Origin: Bacteroidota bacterium
Lineage (GTDB): Bacteria; Bacteroidota; Bacteroidia; Flavobacteriales; Flavobacteriaceae
Length of the DNA stretch: 20,483 bases
Direction of reading: 5' to 3'
NCBI GenBank assembly: GCA_023457535.1
Contig: JAEWLN010000150.1
Coordinates: 1-20,483, forward strand
Shown here one piece after another: positions 1 through 7,753 of this stretch. A model generated the notes under the pieces. The model did no database searches, had not been told where the DNA came from, and worked only from the letters and a program-made list of their open reading frames with translations. Both the position numbers and the translations under genes were made by a program. Position 1 is the first letter of the stretch. Each line of letters begins with the position of its first letter.

Positions 1-968
1 AAGCGCACCTGATCCTGCCTACGCACCGTTTGCTCGACGCCGCATCTGAAGCAGCAAAAGGCAAAGCCAAGATCGGCTCTACGCTCAAAGGTATCGGCCC
101 GACGTACATGGACAAAACCGGCAGAAACGGGCTGCGCGTGGGCGACATCGAACTGGCTGACTTTAAGGAGCGCTACCGCGCACTGGCCGACAAGCACGAA
201 GCCATGATCGCGTTCTACGACGTGGCCATCCAATACAACTTACCCGAACTCGAAAAAGAATTCTTCGAGGCGATTGAAGACTTGAAAAAACTTACTTTCA
301 TCGACAGCGAAGATTATTTGCACAATGCGCAAAAAAAAGGCAAATCCATTTTGTGCGAAGGCGCGCAAGGCTCACTGCTCGACGTTGATTTTGGGACCTA
401 TCCGTTTGTGACCTCATCCAATACGACGGCCGCAGGCGCCTGTACAGGATTGGGCATCGCGCCCAACAAGATCAAGGAAGTATACGGGATTTTCAAAGCG
501 TATACCACACGCGTGGGAAGCGGGCCGTTCCCTACCGAGGATTTTGGCCAGGCCGGCGACATCATGGCCAGAGTGGGTAACGAATTCGGATCGGTAACCG
601 GGCGCAAAAGACGCTGCGGCTGGCTCGACCTTGTGGCTTTGAAATACGCGGTACGCATCAACGGCGTCACGCAACTGATGATGATGAAAGGCGATGTTCT
701 GAGCGGATTTCCGACGCTTAAAGTCGCGACGGCCTACCAATACAACGGCCAACCCATCGATCATTTGCCGTACAACATCGAACCGGAGAACGTTCAACCC
801 GTGTATACTGAATTCAAAGGTTGGCAAGCCGATCTGACCGGCATGTCCACTTATGAGGAATTGCCGTCGGAACTGAAAGACTACATTGCCTTCATTGAAA
901 AAGAAGTCGAAGTGCCCATCCGGATCATATCGGTAGGTCCGGACCGCAAACAAACCATCATGAAATAA
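1..968 (+). CDS. purA: Adenylosuccinate synthetase, 5' end outside the window
   Basis: This enzyme joins IMP and aspartate using GTP to form adenylosuccinate, the first committed step from IMP to AMP, in the cytoplasm. The reading frame is open from base 3 (AHLILPTHRLLDAA), so the start lies upstream; about 322 of the usual 420-430 residues are present. Family segments visible are GPTYMDKTGRNGLR (about codons 33-46 of the visible part), CEGAQGSLLDVDFGTYPFVT, the TTRVGSGPFPTE stretch, the GSVTGRKRRCGWLD loop, the KGDVLSGF segment and the C-terminal ISVGPDRKQTI nucleotide-binding end. The N-terminal GTP P-loop is not in view. The gene ends at TAA 966-968, directly before a hairpin terminator, and converges on the amylase gene. 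The family assignment is certain; only the start is unknown. Confidence 0.98.
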   Translation, partial: AHLILPTHRLLDAASEAAKGKAKIGSTLKGIGPTYMDKTGRNGLRVGDIELADFKERYRALADKHEAMIAFYDVAIQYNLPELEKEFFEAIEDLKKLTFIDSEDYLHNAQKKGKSILCEGAQGSLLDVDFGTYPFVTSSNTTAAGACTGLGIAPNKIKEVYGIFKAYTTRVGSGPFPTEDFGQAGDIMARVGNEFGSVTGRKRRCGWLDLVALKYAVRINGVTQLMMMKGDVLSGFPTLKVATAYQYNGQPIDHLPYNIEPENVQPVYTEFKGWQADLTGMSTYEELPSELKDYIAFIEKEVEVPIRIISVGPDRKQTIMK

Positions 969-970
969 GA

Positions 971-997
971 AAAGCCCCAAACCGGGGCTTTCTTTTT
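971..997 (+). terminator. Rho-independent terminator of purA
   Basis: A perfect 8-bp stem AAAGCCCC (971-978) / GGGGCTTT (984-991) closes a 5-nt loop and is followed by a T run at 993-997. It begins 2 nt after the purA stop. It lies in the 59-nt gap between two convergent genes. It may also stop transcripts arriving from the amylase on the other strand, although the T tract on that side is weaker. Confidence 0.9.
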
Positions 998-1027
998 GGA
1001 TGGCCCAAGCCATTTATTTTCGTAAGG

Positions 1028-2917
1028 TTACAGCTGCAATTCAAAAATGAACGACTCGAGCGGCTTTACCGTCATCACGGCGGTGGCCTTTCCGTTGGCA
1101 ACCTTAAGCAGTACGGGTTTGCGCGCGTACAGGCGCTCGCTGAGCACATAGTTGCCGTCGCGAAGTCCCCACGCCGATACCAACTCGTCCGGGATGCGGA
1201 GTTCGAACATGCTGGTGGCCGTTGGCGAAAAGTTTGTCACCACGACCAGTTTTTGCGCATCGGACCAACGCGCAAAACTGTAGACCCAGCCATCGTAGCC
1301 TTGCACGGGACGGTTTTCCTTTTGGAAGTCCCGGAATTTAGACGGTGCGGCGGGACTCTGGATCGTAAAGTTGAGCAGGCGTTTGTAAAAATCGCGCAAT
1401 TCTTTTTCCGATTCGCTCAATTGACCGCCGTCGAACTTGCCGCCGTTCATCCAGCGCTGGTGGTGCGGCACGCCAATGTAGTCAAAGATCGACGTGCGCG
1501 AATGGGTGCCAAAACCGGCGTCTTCCTTGCCGGGCTCGCCCACTTCCTGACCAAAATAAATCATCGTCGGGGCGCTCGAAATCATTGCAGAGACCACCAT
1601 AAGCGGCTTGCTTTTCGCTGTCGATCCGGCAAATTCAGGGCTCGCCACGCGTTGTTCGTCATGGTTGTCGAGAAAATGCAGCATGTGTTGTTCGATGTCG
1701 GACAGCGAAGCCTGAATATCGGACAGTGCATCAGGAAGGGCGTTGCCGCGCAGGATTTCCTTGAGCTTGTCATACGTTCCTACTTTGTCGTACAGGTAAT
1801 CCATCTTTCCAAGGTGGATGTAATTTCTGTATTCCTTAGGATTGTACACCTCGGCGAGCAAAAATGCATTCGGGTTCCTGGCCTTGATGGCCGAGTTCAT
1901 GTAACTCCAGAATTCGACAGGAACCATTTCAGCCATGTCGTACCGGAATCCGTCGACACCTTTGGCCGTCCAATACAGCGCAATGTCGCGGAATTTTTTC
2001 CACGAATCCGGCACGTCTTTGTCTTTCCAGAAATTAAAATGGTCCTGGACCGGTTTGTTCGAAAAACCTTCTGGCAGCAAGGGAAAATCCTTGGTACCAT
2101 CGGGCTTTACGCCATAGTTGATCTTGACCGTTTCATACCAGTCGTTGATGTCGGGGCGCGCGAGTTTGGATCCGTTGCCGGTCCATTTGGCAGGATTTTC
2201 GGCAAATTTCCCGTCAATCATCGGATGCTTCTCGCCATGAAGCGGTTTGTAGGTTTCCGAAGTCGGCACCTGGAACGGCACGCCCGGAATGTAGTAGAAA
2301 TTATTGTCGCGCTTGTATTCGACCGATGTATCGTCGTCAGCGCCAAAATCGCGTACACCGGGCGGATTGGTCTTGCCTTCGTATTTGCGTGCGACGTGGT
2401 TCGGGACGATGTCAATGACCACCTTAAGCCCGGCCTGGTGCGTGCGTTCGATCAGCGCTTCAAATTCCTCCAGCCGCCTGGCCGGATCGACGGCAAGGTC
2501 CGGATTGACATTGTAATAATCCTTGACCGCGTACGGCGAGCCCGCGCGGCCTTTGACCACTTCCGGATCGTCGTTGGAAATGCCGTATTTGGTGTAATCG
2601 CGAACCAGTGCATGGTGCGGCACGCCGGTATACCAAATGTGCGTGACGCCAAGGTCTTTGATCTCGCGCAGCGCCACATCGGTGAAATCGTTGAATTTAC
2701 CAACGCCGTTCTGCTCGATGGTTCCCCAAGGTTTATTGGTCGTATTCTTATTGCCAAATAAACGCGTAAATACCTGATAGACTACAAGCCTTTTTTCTGG
2801 TTCTTTAACGCGCTTTTGGAGCGTGGTTTTGGTTTGTGTCGCCAGGGTGGGTTTGGGGTTTTGGGCGTGCGAAGTAATCGTCATTGCGAGCACCGCCCCT
2901 AAGAATGCGTATTTCAT
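1028..2917 (-). CDS. Secreted GH13 alpha-amylase family glycoside hydrolase
   Basis: This is a predicted alpha-glucan hydrolase acting on starch or maltooligosaccharides outside the cytoplasm. The 629-residue protein starts with a cleavable signal peptide (MKYAFLGAVLAMTITSHAQ). There is no lipobox cysteine, so it is probably periplasmic or secreted. All four GH13 signatures are present: DIVPNH (169-174), GFRYDMAE (323-330, nucleophile Asp327), LLAE (353-356, acid/base Glu356) and DNHD (417-420, Asp420 stabiliser). The C-terminal 90 or so residues fit the usual all-beta domain C. The ATG at 2917 is preceded by a -7-type promoter box. No SusC/SusD or other glycan genes adjoin it, so it does not look like part of a polysaccharide utilisation locus within this window. 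Family certain; exact substrate not determined. Confidence 0.95.
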   Translation of the reverse strand: MKYAFLGAVLAMTITSHAQNPKPTLATQTKTTLQKRVKEPEKRLVVYQVFTRLFGNKNTTNKPWGTIEQNGVGKFNDFTDVALREIKDLGVTHIWYTGVPHHALVRDYTKYGISNDDPEVVKGRAGSPYAVKDYYNVNPDLAVDPARRLEEFEALIERTHQAGLKVVIDIVPNHVARKYEGKTNPPGVRDFGADDDTSVEYKRDNNFYYIPGVPFQVPTSETYKPLHGEKHPMIDGKFAENPAKWTGNGSKLARPDINDWYETVKINYGVKPDGTKDFPLLPEGFSNKPVQDHFNFWKDKDVPDSWKKFRDIALYWTAKGVDGFRYDMAEMVPVEFWSYMNSAIKARNPNAFLLAEVYNPKEYRNYIHLGKMDYLYDKVGTYDKLKEILRGNALPDALSDIQASLSDIEQHMLHFLDNHDEQRVASPEFAGSTAKSKPLMVVSAMISSAPTMIYFGQEVGEPGKEDAGFGTHSRTSIFDYIGVPHHQRWMNGGKFDGGQLSESEKELRDFYKRLLNFTIQSPAAPSKFRDFQKENRPVQGYDGWVYSFARWSDAQKLVVVTNFSPTATSMFELRIPDELVSAWGLRDGNYVLSERLYARKPVLLKVANGKATAVMTVKPLESFIFELQL

Positions 2918-2941
2918 GTTGCTGGATTTAATCTGAACCTA

Positions 2942-2949
2942 CAAATATA
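2942..2949 (-). promoter_or_regulatory. Bacteroidota -7 promoter box for the amylase gene
   Basis: The minus strand reads TATATTTG here, an exact match to TAnnTTTG, ending 24 nt before the amylase ATG. That predicts a leader of about 20 nt. I saw no clear TTG -33 element at the expected 17-23 nt spacing, so this rests on one box and its position. Confidence 0.55.
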
Positions 2950-3020
2950 AAGATTTGACAGCTGGGTTCGACCCGCGCATAAATAATTCTTAATGCCGAC
3001 TTAGGTTGCACGGTTTTTCA

Positions 3021-3028
3021 TAAATTTG
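3021..3028 (+). promoter_or_regulatory. Bacteroidota -7 promoter box for the OstA-like gene
   Basis: TAAATTTG matches TAnnTTTG exactly and ends 14 nt before the TTG start codon at 3043. The nearest upstream TTG (3006-3008) is only 12 nt away, shorter than the usual -33 spacing. It forms a divergent promoter pair with the amylase box at 2942-2949. Confidence 0.55.
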
Positions 3029-3042
3029 CGAAAATTTGCGCG

Positions 3043-4761
3043 TTGAAGAAAATTTGGTTTTTGCTGGTCATTTCGCTGCTGTCGACAGGGTTGCATGCGC
3101 TTTGGGCACAAACGCCTAAAAAAAATTCGCCAAAATCACCTCCGGCGGTGGCATCCCCTGCGGCCGCACCCAAAAAAATCAATGTGGAACATGCCGACTT
3201 TTTCGACATCAATCAAGTCGAAATCCCCGATGCGGCGCTGCTGACCGGTAACGTACGCATTTCGCACGACGGTGTGGTTTTGAATTGCAACAAAGCGTAT
3301 TATTTCCAGAAAGAAAATTATGTCAAGGCGTTTGGCGATGTACGCATGGTGCAGGGCGATACTTTGTTTTTGAACGGCCGCTACGCAGAATACAATGGCA
3401 ATGTCAAGCAGGCCTTTGCTACCGGGAACGTAGTGATGCGCTCGCCGGACATGACGCTTGTGACCGACACGATCAACTTTGACCGCAACACGCAGGAAGC
3501 CTGGTACAACACCTATGGCACGATCACCAATAAAGAGAACGTGCTCAAAAGCAAATCGGGGCGGTACTATGCCGCGCAAAAAAAGTTCCAGTTTTTGACC
3601 GCCGTAACGCTGACCAATCCAAAATACGTCCTGAAGTCGAACCATCTCGATTACTTCAATAACTCCGGCCATTCTTATTTGTTCGGGCCGAGCACGATCA
3701 CGAGCGAGCAGAATTTCATTTACACCGAAAAAGGTTTTTATGACAGCAAAAAAAACATCGGGCACTTTTTGCGCAAATCGTACATCAGATACAAGGACCG
3801 TTTGATTGAAGGCGACAGTTTGTATTACGACCGCAAAATCGAATTTGCATCGGCGACCAACAACGTAAAGATCACCGACACGATCAACAAAGGACTCGTC
3901 AAAGGCCATTACGCCGAGGTTTACAAGCAAAAAGACTCGATGTTCGTGACCAGGCGCGCCGTGGCGATCAATCTGGTGGAGCAGGATTCTGTGTACATTC
4001 ACGGCAAAATCCTGATGATTACCGGAAAGCCGGAAAACCGCGTGATCCGCGCGTTCAAAAATGCCCGTTTTTACAAAACAGACCTGGCCGGTAAGTGCGA
4101 TTCGATCCATTCGAGCCAGAAAACCAATATTACGCAGCTGATCGGGCGGCCTATTTTGTGGAATTTCGACAACCAGCTCACGGGCGATGTAATGCATCTG
4201 ATTGGCAATGACCAGACCGAAAAACTCGATTCGCTCAAGGTGCTGAACAATGCGTTCATTATTTCAAAGGATACGATCGGGACGGGATACAACCAGGTCA
4301 AAGGCTTGAATTTATACGGCAAGTTCAGGGACAATAAGTTAGCCGAGGCCGATGTGGTCAAGAATACAGAGGTGATCTATTACATGTACAACGACGACAA
4401 CGAACTGATCGGCATCAATAAAAACGTCAGCTCTAAGATCAACATGACCATGGACGGCAACCAGATCGATACGATGACGTTCTTTACCAACATCGACGGC
4501 GATATCTTTCCGGAAAAGGACCTGCCGGAAAATGCGCGGAAATTGCGCGGCTTTATATGGCGCGGAGACGAGATCATCAAAAGCAAGGACGATATTTTCC
4601 CGCCGGAAGAGAATGAATTGAACGACAAAATCACAGAAGCATCCAAAAAGGAAATGGAGCAGGAAAATGTGCCGATGGAAATACGGAAGGAAACCTTGGA
4701 TTACGATAAGAACAATCCACAACCCAAGCCAAAGATTGAACCGGAAAAGCAGACGCCGTAG
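3043..4761 (+). CDS. OstA/LptA-like periplasmic protein (LPS transport family)
   Basis: OstA/LptA-like proteins form a beta-jellyroll bridge that carries lipopolysaccharide across the periplasm. This 572-residue member begins with a signal peptide (MKKIWFLLVISLLSTGLHALWAQ), followed by a Pro/Ala-rich linker (about 28-45) and an OstA-type domain from about residue 46 with repeated strands such as LLTGNVRISHDGVVLNCNKA and AFATGNVVMRSPDMTLVTDT. Similar strand patterns continue to about residue 500, so it is about three times the length of E. coli LptA. The last 50 residues are acidic and Pro/Lys-rich, probably disordered. The start is TTG at 3043, which gives an intact signal peptide and lies just after a good -7 box. 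There is no LptD-type barrel in the window. Role inferred from the family. Confidence 0.85.
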   Translation: MKKIWFLLVISLLSTGLHALWAQTPKKNSPKSPPAVASPAAAPKKINVEHADFFDINQVEIPDAALLTGNVRISHDGVVLNCNKAYYFQKENYVKAFGDVRMVQGDTLFLNGRYAEYNGNVKQAFATGNVVMRSPDMTLVTDTINFDRNTQEAWYNTYGTITNKENVLKSKSGRYYAAQKKFQFLTAVTLTNPKYVLKSNHLDYFNNSGHSYLFGPSTITSEQNFIYTEKGFYDSKKNIGHFLRKSYIRYKDRLIEGDSLYYDRKIEFASATNNVKITDTINKGLVKGHYAEVYKQKDSMFVTRRAVAINLVEQDSVYIHGKILMITGKPENRVIRAFKNARFYKTDLAGKCDSIHSSQKTNITQLIGRPILWNFDNQLTGDVMHLIGNDQTEKLDSLKVLNNAFIISKDTIGTGYNQVKGLNLYGKFRDNKLAEADVVKNTEVIYYMYNDDNELIGINKNVSSKINMTMDGNQIDTMTFFTNIDGDIFPEKDLPENARKLRGFIWRGDEIIKSKDDIFPPEENELNDKITEASKKEMEQENVPMEIRKETLDYDKNNPQPKPKIEPEKQTP

Positions 4762-4771
4762 TTCTGACGGA

Positions 4772-4849
4772 CTGCGTTAGCGGTTGCAGCGGCATCCTTT
4801 TGCGGCCGCAGCGCAGCGGAGGCCGCAAAAGATAAAGCGAAAAACGCGG
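4772..4849 (+). ncRNA. Flavo-1-like structured repeat element (candidate)
   Basis: A nested structure fills the gap between two codirectional genes. The inner stem CTTTTGCGGCC (4797-4807) / GGCCGCAAAAG (4821-4831) is a perfect 11 bp with a 13-nt loop. An outer helix pairs 4772-4778 (CTGCGTT) with 4843-4849 (AACGCGG), 7 bp with one wobble. The strands between carry AGCGGCATCC on the left and GATAAAGCG on the right. From memory, this arrangement (AGCGGCATCC, variable hairpin, GATAAAGCG) recurs in Flavobacterium intergenic regions and may correspond to the Flavo-1 RNA motif. I could not run a covariance search, so the name is tentative while the structure is directly visible. There is no T run right after the hairpin, so it is not a standard terminator. 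The strand is uncertain because the element is nearly symmetric. Confidence 0.6.
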
Positions 4850-4934
4850 CGCTGGCTAAACAAACCTTTTGTTTGCACCCATGTTCCTGCCAGCGCAACG
4901 CCCAAATATTAATTAGTCATTATTCCTAAATTAT

Positions 4935-6128
4935 TTGAATTCAGATTTTCTAAAATACCAGGCCCAAACCTCACCCTACCCGCTCGGGATGGAAGTCTCG
5001 CATGCGGACGGTTCGTACATTTACGACACCTCGGGCAAGGCATATCTTGATTTTGTGGCGGGCGTTTCAGCGTGTACGCTCGGGCATAAACATCCGCGCG
5101 TGAACCAGGCGATCAAGGACCAGCTCGACAAATATTCGCATGTGATGGTGTACGGCGAATATGCGCAAAGCCCGGCGGTTGAGTTTTGCAAATTGCTCGT
5201 ATCGCTTTTGCCCGATCCGCTCGATAAGGTTTACTTGGTGAATTCCGGCACAGAGGCTACTGAAGGCGCTTTGAAACTGGTGCGGCGCGTCACCGGGAGA
5301 AGCCAGCTCATTTCATGCAGGAACGCTTACCACGGCAACACAATGGGCTCGATGAGCGTCATGGGATTTGAGGAAAGAAAACAAATTTTTCGTCCGCTGA
5401 TCCCCGATGTAGATTTCATCACGTTCAACAACGAGGCCGACCTGGAGAAGATCACTGAAAAAACGGCCGGGATCATCCTCGAGAGCATTCAGGGCGGCGC
5501 GGGGTTCATCCAACCTGAAAATGGTTTTTTGCACAAAGTCAAAGCGCGCTGCGAGCAAGTAGGCGCGCTGATGATCATCGATGAGATCCAGCCCGGATTT
5601 GGCCGAACCGGAAAACTGATGGGTTTTGAACATTACGATGTGGTTCCGGACGTAGTCATACTTGGCAAAGGCATGGGCGGCGGAATGCCTGTGGGCGCAT
5701 TTGTTGCCAAGTCTGAATACATGGATCTTTTGAGCCACGATCCCAAACTCGGGCACATTACCACTTTTGGCGGACACCCTGTCATTGCGGCAGCGTGCCT
5801 GGCGACGTTGCGCGAAATCACTGAAACAGAACTCATTGCACAGACCCTCGAAAAAGAAAAACTGATACGGCAGCTTTTGGTACATCCTTTGCTGGCCGAA
5901 ATTCGCGGCAAAGGCTTGATGCTGGCCGCGATGACACACAGTCCGGAAATCACCAACCGCGTGATTTTCAAGTGTCAGGAAAAAGGCCTGATCCTATTCT
6001 GGCTGCTTTTTGAAGGTTGCGCGATCAGGATGACGCCGCCGCTGACGATCTCAGAAGATGAAATCAGAAAAGGCTGCCAACTCATCCTTGAGGCGATGGA
6101 CGAAGTAAAAGATGAGGGCAACTATTAA
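4935..6128 (+). CDS. Class III PLP-dependent aminotransferase (acetylornithine/GABA-type)
   Basis: This 397-residue cytoplasmic fold-type I transaminase moves an amino group between an omega-amino substrate (or ornithine derivative) and a 2-oxoacid. Visible signatures are NSGTEATEGALK (103-114, cofactor phosphate binding), AYHG (131-134), IIDEIQPGFGRTG (214-226, with Asp216 for the pyridine nitrogen), the catalytic lysine Lys245 in LGKGMGGGMP, and THITTFGG-like GHITTFGGHP (273-282). The start is TTG at 4935: an in-frame TAG at 4914 blocks anything longer, and the next ATG (4989) would remove the aligned SDFLKYQAQTSPYPLGME segment. The gene follows the OstA-like gene across the structured element. 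The family is certain; the substrate cannot be decided from sequence, and no arginine or lysine biosynthetic partner is adjacent. Confidence 0.93.
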   Translation: MNSDFLKYQAQTSPYPLGMEVSHADGSYIYDTSGKAYLDFVAGVSACTLGHKHPRVNQAIKDQLDKYSHVMVYGEYAQSPAVEFCKLLVSLLPDPLDKVYLVNSGTEATEGALKLVRRVTGRSQLISCRNAYHGNTMGSMSVMGFEERKQIFRPLIPDVDFITFNNEADLEKITEKTAGIILESIQGGAGFIQPENGFLHKVKARCEQVGALMIIDEIQPGFGRTGKLMGFEHYDVVPDVVILGKGMGGGMPVGAFVAKSEYMDLLSHDPKLGHITTFGGHPVIAAACLATLREITETELIAQTLEKEKLIRQLLVHPLLAEIRGKGLMLAAMTHSPEITNRVIFKCQEKGLILFWLLFEGCAIRMTPPLTISEDEIRKGCQLILEAMDEVKDEGNY

Positions 6129-6173
6129 AAACACAGGTGGCAATTTTATACTAATCGATTGAAATCCAAAAAC

Positions 6174-6192
6174 TAACAAATGGGTTTTGTTA
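6174..6192 (+). repeat. Small AT-rich hairpin after the aminotransferase gene
   Basis: TAACAAA (6174-6180) and TTTGTTA (6186-6192) form a 7-bp perfect stem with a 5-nt loop, 46 nt after the aminotransferase stop. The tail is AT-rich but has no proper T run, so it is at best a weak terminator. Confidence 0.35.
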
Positions 6193-6219
6193 ATTAAATT
6201 GTTCACAAACTAATGCAGG

Positions 6220-6266
6220 TTATCCTGAGACCAATAAAACCGTTACCTACTTTTATTTCAGGATAA
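6220..6266. repeat. Long-loop inverted repeat in the leader of the TPR gene
   Basis: TTATCCTGA (6220-6228) and TCAGGATAA (6258-6266) are perfect 9-bp inverted repeats separated by 29 nt, ending 17 nt before the TPR gene's ATG. Flanking bases add three more pairs, two of them wobbles. It could be an operator, a leader RNA structure or a weak terminator. The imperfect box TACTTTTA lies inside the loop. Function unknown. Confidence 0.5.
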
Positions 6267-6283
6267 TTTTAAAGATTTACAGT

Positions 6284-7678
6284 ATGCATTTAAGCGACGA
6301 AGAAGACAACTACAATTTATCCTTATCACGATTCGAATCGATGTTGAAAACAAACAAAGTTTTCTTTTTCGATTCGGAGGAATTTGAAGAAATCATCCTT
6401 CATTACCTCGATATGGGTAAAGCCTCACTGGCCAAGAAAGCTCTCAAACTGGCGCTTGAGCAACACCCCAGATCGACCGGTCTCAAACTCGTACAGGTAG
6501 AAATGCTCGTATATGACGACAAACTCGACCAGGCTGAAAAACTGCTCAACGAGCTTTATGCGCTAGAGCCTACCAATGAAGAGATCTACATCCAGAAAGC
6601 CAATATCTACTCCAAGCGCGACAACCACGAAAAGGCCGTCGAACTTTTGCAGATTGCCCTTAAATATACAGACGATTTCGCAGATGTGTACAACCTTATG
6701 GGCATGGAATACCTGTTCATGGACAATCTCGAAATGGCCAAGGAAAGTTTCATCAAATGCCTTGAGGAGGATACCGAAGACCAGGCTGCGCTCTACAACG
6801 TGGTGTATTGCTTTGAATTTCTGGACCAGAATGAGCAGGCGATCGAATACCTGGACCGCTACATCGACAAAAATCCGTACAGCGAAATTGCATGGCACCA
6901 AAAAGGCCGTCTGCATTATGGGCTCAAACAATACGACGAGGCGTTGCGCGCGTTCGATTACGCGACACTGATAGACGATGAATTCCTCGGGGCATTCATG
7001 GAAAAGGCCAAATCGCTCGAGCGTTTGAAACGATATGAGGAAGCAATCCTGGCGTACAACCGCACGATCGAGCTCGACGACCCCACTTCGTATGCACTTT
7101 TGCGCATAGGGAAATGCTACGAAAAAATGGGCAAACCCGCCCTGGCACTCAAGTATTTCAACAAAACGGTCCATGAAGACCCGCTGCTTGACAAAGGCTG
7201 GATCGCCATTACCGATTTTTACATGCGTCAGGGCAATTTCCAGAAAGCGCTGTTCTATGTCAACAAAGCGCTCCATATCGACAATGAAAACCGGCTGTAC
7301 TGGAAGCGCTATGCTGCGATCAACAAAGAGATGAACTTCTTTGAAGAGGCCGAGGTAGGATTTCGCAAAGCCGTCGAATTTGGCGATTATGAACTGGATA
7401 CCTGGCTGTTTTGGATCGACATGCTGCTGCTGATCGGCGAATATGACAACGCCGCGCAAACGTTGCTGCAAGCCTCTGAGTATTTTCCGGAATCGGCTGA
7501 AATTGAATACCGTTTGGCCGGATTATCGTATCTGACGCGGGAATCGGAAAAAGGAAAATTCCACCTTGCCAATGCTTTGCGGCTCGATTTTGATGCGCAT
7601 GTGATCCTTGATGAATTGTTTCCGGCGGTTTGGGACAAAAAATCGGTACAGCAGATGATTGCCAAATACCGCAGCTAG
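6284..7678 (+). CDS. Cytoplasmic tetratricopeptide repeat protein
   Basis: This 464-residue protein is built almost entirely of TPR helical hairpins from about residue 35 to 430. I count at least nine units with the usual pattern, for example NLMGMEYLFMDNLEMAKESF, WHQKGRLHYGLKQYDEALRA, LLRIGKCYEKMGKPALALKY and WIAITDFYMRQGNFQKALFY. TPR arrays bind other proteins and have no catalytic role of their own, so the partner is unknown. There is no signal peptide or membrane segment; the N-terminus is acidic (HLSDEEDNY). The ATG at 6284 is clear. It lies ahead of aroE in the same direction, but a hairpin terminator separates them, so co-regulation is doubtful. Confidence 0.9.
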   Translation: MHLSDEEDNYNLSLSRFESMLKTNKVFFFDSEEFEEIILHYLDMGKASLAKKALKLALEQHPRSTGLKLVQVEMLVYDDKLDQAEKLLNELYALEPTNEEIYIQKANIYSKRDNHEKAVELLQIALKYTDDFADVYNLMGMEYLFMDNLEMAKESFIKCLEEDTEDQAALYNVVYCFEFLDQNEQAIEYLDRYIDKNPYSEIAWHQKGRLHYGLKQYDEALRAFDYATLIDDEFLGAFMEKAKSLERLKRYEEAILAYNRTIELDDPTSYALLRIGKCYEKMGKPALALKYFNKTVHEDPLLDKGWIAITDFYMRQGNFQKALFYVNKALHIDNENRLYWKRYAAINKEMNFFEEAEVGFRKAVEFGDYELDTWLFWIDMLLLIGEYDNAAQTLLQASEYFPESAEIEYRLAGLSYLTRESEKGKFHLANALRLDFDAHVILDELFPAVWDKKSVQQMIAKYRS

Positions 7679-7723
7679 CCCACCATCGGCGAATAAAAAA
7701 CGAATAAAAACCAATAAATAATC

Positions 7724-7749
7724 CGGTCCGTCAGGGCCGATTTTTATTT
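7724..7749 (+). terminator. Hairpin terminator between the TPR gene and aroE
   Basis: CGGTCC (7724-7729) pairs with GGGCCG (7734-7739), 6 bp with one wobble and a GTCA loop, followed by ATTTTTATTTT. It ends only about 5 nt before the aroE ATG at 7754, so aroE needs read-through, or the hairpin acts as an attenuator. Confidence 0.65.
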
Positions 7750-7753
7750 TAAT

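Noticed and set aside
1253..2761. A 502-codon open frame on the plus strand opposite the amylase
   Set aside because: It is antisense to an intact GH13 gene with all catalytic motifs, its translation is rich in Arg, Val and Phe without any family motif, and it has no promoter box. It is a by-product of codon bias.
3136..4197. A 353-codon open frame opposite the OstA-like gene
   Set aside because: Same reason: antisense shadow of a clear secreted protein.
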